This document shows positions 32,523 through 41,430 of a DNA stretch of 59,541 nucleotides, one piece after another; the first letter of the stretch is position 1; each line of letters starts with the position of its first letter. The notes beneath the pieces are model-generated. The model ran no database searches. It was not told where the DNA came from and saw nothing but the letters and a program-made list of their open reading frames with translations. The DNA lies in contig NZ_BARF01000132.1 of assembly GCF_000367365.1 (NCBI RefSeq), positions 1 to 59,541 on the forward strand, written 5' to 3'. Both the position numbers and the translations under genes were made by a program. The stretch is from Streptomyces prunicolor NBRC 13075 (GTDB lineage: Bacteria > Actinomycetota > Actinomycetes > Streptomycetales > Streptomycetaceae).

Positions 32523-32715
32523 CCTCAGCACCGCTGCCTGGCGCAAGTCGAGCTACAGCCAAGGCGGGGACAACAACTGCGTCGAGGTCGCTGACGGCTG
32601 CACCGGTCTGGTGCCCGTCCGGGACAGCAAGACCCCGACGAGCCGCCCGCTGGTCTTCACGGCCGAGTCCTGGTTCACGTTCGTGGAGTCGGTCCGAGGT
32701 CAGGAGGGCGCATGA
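32506..32715 (+). CDS. DUF397 protein
   Basis: This 69-residue DUF397 protein has AAWRKSSYSQGGDNNCVEVAD, PVRDSK and a TAESWFTFVESV tail. It starts inside the end of the broken XRE gene (ATG 32506) and overlaps the next DUF397 gene by 4 nt. The intact frame suggests this gene is still usable even though the regulator frame is interrupted. Confidence 0.93.
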   Translation: MTHTPDLSTAAWRKSSYSQGGDNNCVEVADGCTGLVPVRDSKTPTSRPLVFTAESWFTFVESVRGQEGA

Positions 32716-32933
32716 CGTCCACCCTGGACCTCAGCTCAGCTGCTTGGCGCAAGTCGTCGTACAGCGACGGGGGAGCCAACAACTGTGTCGAGGTCGCCGA
32801 CAGCTATCCCGGCCTCGTCTCCGGCCGGGACAGTAAGACCCCCGCCGGCCCACCGTTGATCCTCGCCGCCGCGACATGGTCCGGGTTCGTGGACGGAGTC
32901 AAGGCTGAGGCGGGCGTGCTCACGTTCGGGTGA
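32712..32933 (+). CDS. DUF397 protein
   Basis: This 73-residue paralogue of the previous gene shares AAWRKSSYSDGGANNCVEVADSY and SGRDSKTPAGPP. Its last residues (GVKAEAGVLTFG) differ. It overlaps the previous gene as ATGA. The pair mirrors the two DUF397 genes at 18101 and 18304. Confidence 0.92.
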   Translation: MTSTLDLSSAAWRKSSYSDGGANNCVEVADSYPGLVSGRDSKTPAGPPLILAAATWSGFVDGVKAEAGVLTFG

Positions 32934-33081
32934 CCTGGGTCGAAAGACCTGACATCCGCCGCCGCGCCTCCCTCATCGTGGATCTTCCGGTCGAATGGAC
33001 GGCCGGGAGAGCAACCACTGAGAGGGAACGGGCGAGCCGGTTATGGTCGTAGACACGACGCGTCGAAGGAGGGCACCGGCC

Positions 33082-33432
33082 ATGACTGCTCACGCTGCTG
33101 AACCCGAGCCGTCCGTCCCGCCGATGCCCGAGCGGACGCCGAAGGCGCTGCGCAGGGCCATCGCGCAGCACACTCCCGAACTTCTCCCGGACTTCGACGC
33201 CCACTGGAAGTGGGCCATCGCCGACGCGTACGACGTAGGTCCCGTGCCCGCGTTCATGGCCCGCTGGTGGGGTGAGTACGCCCTCGCCCGCGACCCCAGG
33301 CTGGACGCGCATGTCCGCGATCTCGAACACCGAGCCGCGTACGAGTGCACCGACATCGCCGAGGCCAAGGCCCTTCTCGAAGAGGCGGCGAAGATTCACT
33401 ACCGGGTCCGAGACCTGGAGCCCGGCGAGTGA
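33082..33432 (+). CDS. DUF6247-like protein, probable antitoxin
   Basis: This 116-residue protein has a helical pattern: ALRRAIAQHTPELLPDFDAHW near the start, then PAFMARWWGEYALARDPRLDAH. This matches my memory of the DUF6247 family, which sits upstream of small toxin-like genes. The start ATG 33082 lies 16 nt after AAGGAGGGC. It overlaps the next gene by 4 nt, a usual toxin-antitoxin arrangement. The family call is moderately sure; the antitoxin role is an inference. Confidence 0.68.
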   Translation: MTAHAAEPEPSVPPMPERTPKALRRAIAQHTPELLPDFDAHWKWAIADAYDVGPVPAFMARWWGEYALARDPRLDAHVRDLEHRAAYECTDIAEAKALLEEAAKIHYRVRDLEPGE

Positions 33433-33788
33433 CCGATGGGTTCATGGGGCCGCCCTGGCAGGCGGACTGGCGAACCGATGCCCTCGCCACCTTCGAGGCA
33501 CTGCCCGACCACGCTCGTGAGATCGTCCTCGCGGCGCGAGCCGAACTGGTCACCGCGAAGGATCCGTACTTCCGTGGCATCAATGCCGACGCCGGGTTAC
33601 CCGAGGGCATGAGCGTCATGCCGGGCCGGTCCACCGAACCGAAGGGCCGTCACCTCTGCTTCTTCGACCGTGGAAACGGCTGGCTGAAGTACACCTTCGT
33701 CCGCCGAACCGAAGATCCCCAGATCGTGGTCGAAGAGGTCTTCTGGCAAGAACCTGAGCCTCTTGCTCTGCCTCCGGCGGAGGAGTAG
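33429..33788 (+). CDS. RelE/HigB-like toxin candidate
   Basis: This is a 119-residue protein, start GTG 33429 overlapping the previous stop (GTGA). Its end shows a RelE-type pattern: a helix with ALATFEALPDHAREIVLAARAEL, then strands CFFDRGNGWLKYTFVRRTEDPQIVVEEVFW. It is paired with the DUF6247-like gene. If correct, it would be an mRNA-cleaving or ribosome-dependent toxin. The fold call is from the strand pattern alone. Confidence 0.6.
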   Translation: MTDGFMGPPWQADWRTDALATFEALPDHAREIVLAARAELVTAKDPYFRGINADAGLPEGMSVMPGRSTEPKGRHLCFFDRGNGWLKYTFVRRTEDPQIVVEEVFWQEPEPLALPPAEE

Positions 33789-33791
33789 CGA

Positions 33792-33827
33792 TGGCAGAGA
33801 CCACGACCATCCGGGTGTCCCGTTAGA
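33792..33827 (+). pseudogene. Remnant of a ribbon-helix-helix antitoxin
   Basis: An ATG at 33792 with GGAGGAG upstream encodes MAETTTIRVSR followed by TAG. The same frame goes on with TRHRL, so the stop appears where a Glu codon (GAG) would be expected. This is the start of a typical RHH/CopG-type antitoxin with a nonsense mutation. No further coding is seen before 33966. It lies 4 nt past the toxin gene stop. Confidence 0.55.
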
Positions 33828-33965
33828 CCCGGCACCGTCTCCCCGTAATCGATCTGGGCGCACCTGACGCCCGCGCTGGGCGCCGCACCAGCCTTTCCTC
33901 CGGCATCACCGCATCACCACCTCGTCAGGCCGGGACTGTCAGTGCCGGGTGGGAAGCTGCCCGGC

Positions 33966-34565
33966 ATGATTCAACCGAACCCGAAAGCGGACCTTCTCCG
34001 GTATCTGCAAGAAGGTCGTGACGCCCTGGTGTGGAAGCTCGACGGCCTCTCGGAGTACGACATCCGCCGTCCGCTGACTCCCACGGGCACGAACCTGTTG
34101 GGGCTGGTCAAGCACATCGCCAGCGTGGAACTGGGGTACCTCGGCGACACGTTCGGGCGGCCCTTCTTCGCAGAGGAGCCGCCGCCGTCCTGGTGGTACA
34201 CCGAGGAGTCGGAGCCCAACTCGGACATGTGGGCCACCGCGGACGAGTCTCGCGAAGACATCGTCGGGCTCTATCACCAGGCCTGGGAGCACTCCGACAG
34301 CACGATCGCCGCGCTGCCGCTCGACGCGATCGGTCATGTCCCCTGGTGGCCGACGGAACGCCGAGAGGTGACGCTGAACCACATCCTCGTGCGCGTGATC
34401 TCCGACACCCAACGGCACGCCGGTCACGCCGACATCGTGCGCGAGCTCATCGACGGTTCTGTCGGATACCTGCAGGGCAAGGACAACATGCCACCGGGTG
34501 ACCAGGCGTGGTGGGAGGGCCACCGGGACCGACTGGAGCGCGCGGCGCGGGAAGCCGACGGCTGA
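33966..34565 (+). CDS. DinB family protein
   Basis: This 199-residue protein has the DinB/DUF664 fold pattern. It starts PKADLLRYLQEGRDALVWKL, with TNLLGLVKHIASVELGYLGD carrying a metal-binding His, then SEPNSDMWATADES and RRDVTLNHI-like positions and SDTQRHAGHADIVRELIDG with two more His. This three-His metal site marks thiol-dependent metalloenzymes, here possibly mycothiol-dependent because mshD is in the window. The start ATG 33966 gives the usual length. The substrate is unknown. Confidence 0.92.
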   Translation: MIQPNPKADLLRYLQEGRDALVWKLDGLSEYDIRRPLTPTGTNLLGLVKHIASVELGYLGDTFGRPFFAEEPPPSWWYTEESEPNSDMWATADESREDIVGLYHQAWEHSDSTIAALPLDAIGHVPWWPTERREVTLNHILVRVISDTQRHAGHADIVRELIDGSVGYLQGKDNMPPGDQAWWEGHRDRLERAAREADG

Positions 34566-34619
34566 TCTCGCGCCGCTGCCGACCCCGTTGGCGCCCGCAA
34601 CGACATGTCCATCCGGTGA

Positions 34620-35204
34620 TCACGGCTCGGGGGTCCATTCGACGGGCGGGGGCTTGCGGCTGTAGCGGGCTCCTCTGGTGCCGTAGTGGGCGAGGTGGAG
34701 GGTCTCACCGTCGATCTGGATCTCCGCGGGCGGAGGGTTGGGAACGGAGATCCGCGGGTGGGCGTAGGGGTGGCCTTCGATGAAGAGAGGCTCCCGGTGG
34801 CGGTTCCAGCCGTCCGCCCAGCTCTGGGCCTGCTCACGGGACCGCGGGTTCTGCAGGGTCCGCGGGGCGGCCGGGTCGTGGTCGTAACCGTTGAGGCTGC
34901 GCACCAGGGCTTCGCTGTAGACACCCTTGACCCGAAAGTTCTCCAGGTCGTCCGCGCGCACGATCATGTTGACGTACCGGCGGCTGTTGCCTCGGTGCCG
35001 GCCCACCGCGGGCCAGCGACGGTGGCCCGGGTCCCAGCGGACGGGCGGAAGCCACAACAGGGCACCTGTGCGGAAGTGCTTCGTACCGTGCTGGATGTCG
35101 AGGCCGCCCTCGCCGTGCACGGTTTCTCGCGCCACGTTGGCCACCAGGCACCAGCCCAGCAGCCCGTCCGGCGTCTCTTCTTCGGTGGGTTCCGTGTCGG
35201 TCAC
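34620..35204 (-). CDS. Hypothetical protein, unknown
   Basis: I do not recognise this 194-residue protein. It begins MTDTEPTEEETPDGLLGW and contains GTKHFRTGALLWLPPVRWDP and NSRRYVNMIVRADDLENFRVKGV. These strand-rich segments could belong to a small beta protein. It has no membrane segment. It is flanked by a DinB gene and a sensor kinase, with no obvious partner. A similarity to immunity-type proteins is possible but only a guess. Confidence 0.65.
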   Translation of the reverse strand: MTDTEPTEEETPDGLLGWCLVANVARETVHGEGGLDIQHGTKHFRTGALLWLPPVRWDPGHRRWPAVGRHRGNSRRYVNMIVRADDLENFRVKGVYSEALVRSLNGYDHDPAAPRTLQNPRSREQAQSWADGWNRHREPLFIEGHPYAHPRISVPNPPPAEIQIDGETLHLAHYGTRGARYSRKPPPVEWTPEP

Positions 35205-35317
35205 GCCGAGAATCCTGCGGCACGGGACGGGGCGCGAGCCAGCGTTTATCAGCTGAGCCGACCGAAGCGGAACGCGCGCATGCGCTGATCAACCCGCCTC
35301 GCTGCATCGCCGGCTCG

Positions 35318-36787
35318 CTACGACATCTCCGGCGGCGGAGCCGCGGCCGTCCCCGGAATCCGCACCGTCGCCACCGTCCCGCCACCCGGCGCGTGCGCCA
35401 ACGTCACCTCGCCGCCGGCCTGTTCCACCGTGCGGGCGACGATCGACAGGCCCAGGCCGGAACCGGGAAGCGCGCGTGCCGACGGTGAACGCCAGAACCG
35501 GTCGAAGACGTGCGGGAGTTCGTCGGCGGGGATGCCGGGGCCGTGGTCGCGGACGGTGAGGACGCCGCGCGTGAGCTGCACCTCGACCGTGCCGCCCTCG
35601 GGGCTGAACTTCACCGCGTTGTCGAGGATGTTGACGATCGCGCGTTCCAGGGCGGACGGCTCCGAGTGGACGAACCACGGCTGGACGTCCGCCGTGATCG
35701 TCAACTCCGGGCCGCGCAGGCGGGCTCGGCGCAGGGCCGCTTCCACCGTGTCCTGGAGCGAGACCACCTGGACGCGCTCACCCCGCTGGCCCTCCGAGCG
35801 GGACAGTTCCTGCAAGTCGCCGATCAGGGACGCCAGTTCGGTCATCTGCGCCTTCACCGAGGCGAGCAGCGCCTTGCGGTCCGCCGGGGGGATCGGGCGG
35901 CCCGTCTCCTCGCTGCGGGTGAGGAGTTCGACGTTCGTACGGAGGGAGGTGAGGGGGGTGCGGAGTTCGTGACCGGCGTCCGCGATGAGTTGTTGTTGCA
36001 GCTCGCGGGAGTTGGCGAGGGACGCGGTCATCGAGTTGAAGGACCGGGAGAGGCGGGCCACCTCGTCGTCGCTGTCCTCCTCGACCGGGATACGGATGGT
36101 CAAGTCCTCGGTACGGGCTACGTGTTCGACGGCTTCGGTGAGTTTGTCGACGGGGCGGAGACCAGCGCGGGCGACCGCGAGTCCGGCTGCACCGGCGCCG
36201 ACTACTCCGATGCCGGAGACGAGGAGGAGGATCAGGGCAAGTTCGTTGAGCGTGTTCTGGGTGCTCTTCAGGGGTACGGCGACGACGAGCCCGACGTTGG
36301 GTCCGACAGCCCCGGAGGTGGTGGTGCTGGGGGCCACGAAGCGCGTCATCACGCGCACCTCGTTGCCGTCCGTGTCCGTGCCGTTGCGGTAGTAGGCCCG
36401 GTTCACGTCCCCCTTCTTGATCTCGTCCTTGTCGGCCTGGGTGACCTTGACGACTCCCGTGGAGTTGTCCTGGACGCAGACCTTTCCCTTTTCCGTGACC
36501 ACTTGGGCGTAGGCGTTCCGGACGAAGTTGTTGTTGTCGTCCTGCGGAGTCGTCGAGCAGTTGAAGAGGGCGATCTGGACCTGTTGGTTCTGGCCGGGTC
36601 CGCGCATCCCCGACCTCGCCAGGTCGGCGTTCAACTGGTCGTACAACTTCCCCTGCACGATGAACCAACAGGTCACCGAAACCGCCGCCACCCCGAACGC
36701 CACCGCCGCCGCGACCAGCATCGCCAGCCGCGACCGGATCGGCAGTGTCCGGAACCGGTGCAGGAACCGGTTGAGGACGTTCTTCAC
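35318..36787 (-). CDS. Sensor histidine kinase, MprB-like
   Basis: This is a 489-residue membrane kinase. One membrane segment is near residues 20-42 and a second is at about 180-205 (LALILLLVSGIGVVGAGAAG), flanking an outer sensor domain. HAMP follows, then HisKA with DAGHELRTPLTSLRTNVELL, and the ATPase with IVNILDNAVKFSPEGG, DHGPGIP and GSGLGLSIVA. It overlaps the regulator gene by 4 nt, forming one operon. By its neighbours (an HtrA-like gene) it resembles the envelope-stress MprAB systems. Confidence 0.95.
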   Translation of the reverse strand: MKNVLNRFLHRFRTLPIRSRLAMLVAAAVAFGVAAVSVTCWFIVQGKLYDQLNADLARSGMRGPGQNQQVQIALFNCSTTPQDDNNNFVRNAYAQVVTEKGKVCVQDNSTGVVKVTQADKDEIKKGDVNRAYYRNGTDTDGNEVRVMTRFVAPSTTTSGAVGPNVGLVVAVPLKSTQNTLNELALILLLVSGIGVVGAGAAGLAVARAGLRPVDKLTEAVEHVARTEDLTIRIPVEEDSDDEVARLSRSFNSMTASLANSRELQQQLIADAGHELRTPLTSLRTNVELLTRSEETGRPIPPADRKALLASVKAQMTELASLIGDLQELSRSEGQRGERVQVVSLQDTVEAALRRARLRGPELTITADVQPWFVHSEPSALERAIVNILDNAVKFSPEGGTVEVQLTRGVLTVRDHGPGIPADELPHVFDRFWRSPSARALPGSGLGLSIVARTVEQAGGEVTLAHAPGGGTVATVRIPGTAAAPPPEMS

Positions 36788-37521
36788 TCCGCTCCACCCT
36801 GTCGCAACACATACCCCACGCCCCGCACCGTGTGCACAAGCCGGGGCTCGCCCCCTGCCTCGGTCTTCCGGCGCAGGTACATCACATACACATCAAGGGA
36901 GTTGGAGGACGGCTCGAAGTCGAAGCCCCAGACCGCCTTCAGGATCTGTTCGCGGGTGAGGACCTGGCGGGGATGCGCCAGGAACATCTCCAGCAGCGTG
37001 AACTCCGTGCGGGTCAGCTCGACTTGGCGTCCGTTCCGGGTGACCTCGCGGGTCGCGAGGTCCATCCGGAGGTCGGCGAAGGTCAGGGAGTCGTCCTCGG
37101 GCGCGTTCCCGGCGGCGGCCGCCGCCGCGTACGAACTGCGGCGCAGCAACGCCCGTACCCGCGCGAAGAGTTCGTCGAGTTCGAAGGGCTTGACGAGGTA
37201 GTCGTCGGCGCCGGCGTCCAGTCCCGTGACGCGGTCACCGACCGTGTCACGGGCCGTCAGCATCAGGATCGGCGTCGTCGTGCCGGCACCCCGCATCCGG
37301 CGGGCGGCCGTGAGGCCGTCCATGCGCGGCATCTGGATGTCGAGGACGACCAGGTCGGGCTGGTACGCGGTCGCCTTCTCCAGCGCGTCCGCGCCGTCGA
37401 CGGCGACCTCGGTGTCGTACCCCTCGAACGCGAGGCTGCGCTGGAGTGCTTCGCGCACAGCCGGCTCGTCGTCCACGATCAGGATGCGCTGGGTGTCACG
37501 GTCGCCTTCGGCGGGGCTCAT
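36784..37521 (-). CDS. OmpR-family response regulator, MprA-like
   Basis: This 245-residue regulator has a receiver (DDEPAVREALQRSLAFEGYD, acceptor Asp in LVVLDIQMPRMDG, Lys in YLVKPFE) and a winged-helix output domain ending GVGYVLRQGG. It is the partner of the kinase at 35318. An alanine-rich linker (AAAAAAGN) separates the domains. The regulator at 29363 shares its DNA-reading helix, so their sites may overlap. The HtrA-like gene upstream is the most likely target. Confidence 0.95.
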   Translation of the reverse strand: MSPAEGDRDTQRILIVDDEPAVREALQRSLAFEGYDTEVAVDGADALEKATAYQPDLVVLDIQMPRMDGLTAARRMRGAGTTTPILMLTARDTVGDRVTGLDAGADDYLVKPFELDELFARVRALLRRSSYAAAAAAGNAPEDDSLTFADLRMDLATREVTRNGRQVELTRTEFTLLEMFLAHPRQVLTREQILKAVWGFDFEPSSNSLDVYVMYLRRKTEAGGEPRLVHTVRGVGYVLRQGGAE

Positions 37522-37704
37522 GGGCTGGATTCCTCGGGTGCGGTGGGACGGGGAGACAACGATCGGCTGGTCGCAATCAGCCTCGCATGTTTCCCGGCCG
37601 GTGCGTGAAGAGGGGAGGAAGTGAGAAAAAGGGTGAGATCGGCCGCGCCTCGTGGTGAGACCGGTTTCCCTCGGGCCTTCGAGTCGGCCTCCCGGGTCTC
37701 CGAC

Positions 37705-37905
37705 TCAGCCCCGCATCGTCTGGAGGCGGTTCAGCGGCACCTTGCGGTGGTGCGGGCGGGCCGCGGTGGTGCGGAGGCCCATGAGTTCCGGTGCCACCTC
37801 CGGCGCCCTCGCCGCCGGCGCGTGCAGTTCGTACGCCACCCCGAGGGCCAGGCCGAGACCGGCCGCTCCGGTGTCGGTCACCGTGTGCGAAACCTGCTTG
37901 ATCAT
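37705..37905 (-). CDS. Small hypothetical protein
   Basis: This is a 66-residue protein with a strong AGGGAG site 6 nt before ATG 37905. A short hydrophobic stretch (GAAGLGLALGVAYELHAP) is near the N-terminus and the rest is basic. It lies between the HtrA-like gene and the response regulator on the same strand, so it is probably in that transcript. The function is unknown. Confidence 0.62.
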   Translation of the reverse strand: MIKQVSHTVTDTGAAGLGLALGVAYELHAPAARAPEVAPELMGLRTTAARPHHRKVPLNRLQTMRG

Positions 37906-37970
37906 GACGTACTCCCTACTGACCGCTACTGATCACTGATCGCTGAACAACCGATCGCTGGACTACGGAC

Positions 37971-39245
37971 CTAGCTGTCGGAACCGCCCGCCCGCAGCGA
38001 AGCCAGGTCCGCCTTGACGGTGTTGATCGGGATGGCGAAGCCGATGCCGATGCTTCCGGCCTCGGTCGACGAGGACGAGGAGTCCGAACTGGACGAGTAC
38101 ATCGCGGAGTTGATGCCGATGATGTTGCCGTTCGCGTCGATCAGGGCGCCGCCGGAGTTGCCGGGGTTGAGGGACGCGTCGGTCTGGATGGCCTTGTACG
38201 TCGTGGTCGACGAACCGGTGTCGCCGTTGAACTGCTGGCCGCCGAACTGGAACGGCCACTCACCGCTGCCGCCCGAACCCGAACCCTGGCTCTGGCTCTC
38301 GTCGGTCGAGACGGTCACGTCACGGTTCAGGGCGGAGACGATGCCGCTGGTGACCGTGCCGGTCAGCCCCTCGGGGGAGCCGATCGCGACGACCGTGTCG
38401 CCGATCTGGACGCCGGCGGAGTTGCCGAGGGTGGCCGCCTTCAGGCCGGAGGCGCCCGACAGCTTGAGGAGCGCGAGGTCCTTCTTGCTGTCGGTGCCGA
38501 CCACCTTCGCGGTGTACGACTTGCCGTCGCTCGTCTTGACCTTGACGGACGTGGCGCCGGAGATGACGTGGTTGTTGGTGACGACCTCGCCGCCGGCGGT
38601 GATGATCACGCCGGCGCCGGTGGAGGAGCCGTTGCTGAGGGTGGCCTCGACCTCGACCACGCTCGGGCTGACGGTCGCCGCGATCGTGGCGACGTCGCCC
38701 CGCTTGCTGGAGGGCACGACGGCCGTGGTGGTGCTGGAGGTGGCGACGCTGTCCTTGCCGGTCAACTCCTGGAAGGCGTACGCCGTGCCGCCGCCGACGG
38801 CCGCCGCGACGATCGCCACCGCCGCGAGCAGCGCGAGCGGACCCCGCCGCTTCTTCGGCTTGGGCGCCTCGCCCTGTACGTGGGTGAGGAGAGCGGTGTC
38901 GCCGCCCCCGTGACCGCCGCTGCCGTCGGCGGCGAGAGCCCCGCCGTCACCGGCGCCGTAGCCGCCGCCGTACGCTCCGCCGTCGGCGCCGAACGCGGCC
39001 TGCGGGGCGGGCGAGGGGGCGGGCGTCTGGGCCGCCCACACAGGCTCGGCCTGCTGCACCGGCTGAGCGGACTGCACGGGCTGTGCCTGCTGAACGGGCT
39101 GTGCCTGCTGCACCGGCTGGTGGACCGGCGGGGGCGGCCACTCCGGGTTCACGGGAGAAGAGGCGTGCTGCTGCTGGGGGTACGCCTGCGGCTGGTCGCC
39201 CTGGGGGGTCTCGTACTCGCCGCTGCGGCGGAAGCTCTCGGTCAT
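37971..39245 (-). CDS. HtrA-like serine protease, no PDZ domain
   Basis: This 424-residue protein has a Gln/Pro-rich cytoplasmic head (repeats of the type QPVQQAQPVQ), a membrane segment near residue 145 and a trypsin-like domain outside. The triad is visible: His in VTNNHVISG, Asp in KDLALLKL and Ser in LNPGNSGGALID. It ends soon after GFAIPINTVKADLASLRAGG, so the PDZ domain usual in HtrA/DegP is absent. It is a probable envelope protease regulated by the kinase pair just downstream. Phased repeats lie in its promoter. Confidence 0.94.
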   Translation of the reverse strand: MTESFRRSGEYETPQGDQPQAYPQQQHASSPVNPEWPPPPVHQPVQQAQPVQQAQPVQSAQPVQQAEPVWAAQTPAPSPAPQAAFGADGGAYGGGYGAGDGGALAADGSGGHGGGDTALLTHVQGEAPKPKKRRGPLALLAAVAIVAAAVGGGTAYAFQELTGKDSVATSSTTTAVVPSSKRGDVATIAATVSPSVVEVEATLSNGSSTGAGVIITAGGEVVTNNHVISGATSVKVKTSDGKSYTAKVVGTDSKKDLALLKLSGASGLKAATLGNSAGVQIGDTVVAIGSPEGLTGTVTSGIVSALNRDVTVSTDESQSQGSGSGGSGEWPFQFGGQQFNGDTGSSTTTYKAIQTDASLNPGNSGGALIDANGNIIGINSAMYSSSSDSSSSSTEAGSIGIGFAIPINTVKADLASLRAGGSDS

Positions 39246-39266
39246 GGAACAGAGCCTGTCGCGCGA

Positions 39267-39296
39267 TCATGAGAGGTACCTGAGTCCCCGCTGAGA
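39267..39296 (-). promoter_or_regulatory. Three 11-nt-phased direct repeats before the HtrA-like gene
   Basis: On the minus strand three 8-mers sit at exact 11-nt intervals: TCTCAGCG (39289-39296), ACTCAGGT (39278-39285) and TCTCATGA (39267-39274). They lie 22-51 nt upstream of the HtrA-like start. All share (T/A)CTCA. This layout fits an OmpR/MprA-type site. The remaining gap to the trypsin start (39297-39601) holds a GATATAAAG A/T patch and a CCCCG/CGGGG stem near 39339; no gene is seen there. Confidence 0.7.
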
Positions 39297-39601
39297 AGCC
39301 CGACAGAACCTCGTATGCCCGATATAAAGACGCCGGATCCCCGGAAACTCGGGGAAACGGGAGGTTGCGGGGGAGTGAGAGCACGGCACGCGCCGGACGA
39401 ATACTTGTGTGACCCCTGTGCGGCACGTGTGTGCGGTGACAGGTGAGGCCTACGCTCTCCGAGCCGGAGGGGGGCTCCGCGAACAGCGCCGGTACATGCA
39501 CCGCTCCATGCACCACTGGACAAAAGCATGTCACCGGCCCTGCGTGGTCGCGTCGTACGCCCTTCTCGGGCCCACTACGACACCCACACCAGGAGCCCCG
39601 A

Positions 39602-41398
39602 GTGATACGGATACGTGCCCTGCGCGGCCGGCTGAGACGCCCCGCCACGGCGTTCCCGGCCGCCGCCCTCGCGCTGGCGCTGAGCTGCGCCGGCGTTCTC
39701 GCGGCCCAGCCCGCCACCGCGGCCGACGGCCCGACCCCACCGGCGTCCACCACCGCGGCCGACAGCCCGCCCGGACTGCCGTCGGCCACAGCAGCCGCCC
39801 TCACCACCACCCCGCAGCACACCGCGCCCGACAAGGAACTGCGCTCCCGAGTCGTCGACGCCGCCCGCACCCAGGCGACCGCCAAGAAGACGGCGACCAA
39901 GTCCCCGTACATCATCGGCGGCACGGAGACGACGATCTCCAGCGCGCCCTGGATGGTCCAGCTCGCCTACTACGACGACACGACCGGCGACGGCTACTTC
40001 TGCGGCGGCACCCTCGTCGCCCCGAACAAGGTCCTCACCGCCGCGCACTGCGTCGCGGGCCTGGACTGGACGAAGAACGGCGCTGTCCTGGCCGGCGCGA
40101 CCGGCCTGTACGACGACACGTCCGGCACGGTCACGGGCGTCCTGCACCAGTGGAACCACCCGCGCTTCAACGCCGACACCGCCCAGAACGACATCGCGGT
40201 CCTCACCCTGGACCGCCCCCTGGACCAGCAGTGGATGCGCCTGGCCTACCTGAACGACCTCGGGTACGTCACCCCGGGCGCGCAGGCCACGGTCTACGGC
40301 TGGGGCCTGACCTCCGGCACCGGCACCGAGCTCTCCGCGAACCTGAAGAAGGCCACGCTGCCGATCGTCGACGACGCGACCTGCGACAGCGCGATGAAGT
40401 CGGTCCTCGGGGACGACGAATTCATCGAGGGCTCGATGTTCTGCGCGGGCACCCCCGCCTCCGGCGCCGACGAGGGCACCACCAGCCCCTGCAACGGCGA
40501 CTCCGGCGGCCCGGTGATCGTCGACAACAAGGTCATCGGCATCGTCTCCTGGGGCGTGGCCGGCTGCACCGCCAAGGGCGCCTACCCGGTCTTCACCAAG
40601 GTCGGCTCCTACGCCTGGGCCGCCCAGCCGCGCATCGACGACACCGACCTGTCCTACGACGGCCGCGCCGACCTGCTCGGCCGTACGCCCTCGGGCGGCC
40701 TGTTCCAGCAGGACAGCAAGGGCACCTCGCTCGCGCAGCGCGCCTACCAGGGCAACGGCTGGCAGACGGCGAGTTGGGTCCTTCAGGCCGACCTGGACCG
40801 GGACTACTACCAGGACCTGATCGTCCGCGACGCGACGGACGGCAAGCTGTGGCGCGACTACGTGGACCACGCCACCGGCGAGTACACGTGGAAGCAGATC
40901 ACCTCGGTGTGGGGCGGCTACAAGTCGTACGCGATCCCCGGCGACCTGACCGGTGACGCCCGCCCCGACCTGGTCGCGGTGGATGCCGACGGCTCGGTCT
41001 ACCTCTACCCGGGCAAGGGCAACGGCGAGTTCTACGGCAAGGTCAAGGTCGTCGACAAGGCGTGGAAGAACGTCAGGATCTTCGGCCACGGCGACCTGAC
41101 CGGCGACGGCCGCGCCGACCTCCTGGTCCGCAACTCCTCCGGTGTCCTCTACCTCTACGCGGGCACCCAGGTCGAGCACACCCCGTGGAAGACCCGCGTC
41201 CAGGCCCGCACCGGCTGGAACTTCACCTCGTACGTCGCCAACGGTGACGTCACGGGAGACGGCATCGCGGATGTCATCACCCGCGACTCGGGCGGCACGC
41301 TGTGGCTCTATCCGGGCACCAACAAGGCGACGACGGCCCTCTTCGGGACGCGGATCAAGCTGGGCACGGGCTACAACCAGTACAACCTGCTGTTCTGA
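39602..41398 (+). CDS. Secreted trypsin-like protease with FG-GAP repeats
   Basis: This is a 598-residue exported protein. GTG 39602 follows CAGGAG; the signal peptide ends near AAQPATAA. The chymotrypsin-like domain starts IIGGTE and holds His in LTAAHCVAG, Asp in NDIAVLTL and Ser in CNGDSGGPV. The C-terminal part has FG-GAP/VCBS repeats, each with D.TGD..ADL...DS.G.L.LYPG, seen at least three times, which likely form a beta-propeller for substrate or wall binding. It is divergent from the HtrA-like gene. Confidence 0.93.
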   Translation: MIRIRALRGRLRRPATAFPAAALALALSCAGVLAAQPATAADGPTPPASTTAADSPPGLPSATAAALTTTPQHTAPDKELRSRVVDAARTQATAKKTATKSPYIIGGTETTISSAPWMVQLAYYDDTTGDGYFCGGTLVAPNKVLTAAHCVAGLDWTKNGAVLAGATGLYDDTSGTVTGVLHQWNHPRFNADTAQNDIAVLTLDRPLDQQWMRLAYLNDLGYVTPGAQATVYGWGLTSGTGTELSANLKKATLPIVDDATCDSAMKSVLGDDEFIEGSMFCAGTPASGADEGTTSPCNGDSGGPVIVDNKVIGIVSWGVAGCTAKGAYPVFTKVGSYAWAAQPRIDDTDLSYDGRADLLGRTPSGGLFQQDSKGTSLAQRAYQGNGWQTASWVLQADLDRDYYQDLIVRDATDGKLWRDYVDHATGEYTWKQITSVWGGYKSYAIPGDLTGDARPDLVAVDADGSVYLYPGKGNGEFYGKVKVVDKAWKNVRIFGHGDLTGDGRADLLVRNSSGVLYLYAGTQVEHTPWKTRVQARTGWNFTSYVANGDVTGDGIADVITRDSGGTLWLYPGTNKATTALFGTRIKLGTGYNQYNLLF

Positions 41399-41430
41399 AC
41401 CGAACCCCGTAGCAGTGGTACGGCGGTCCT

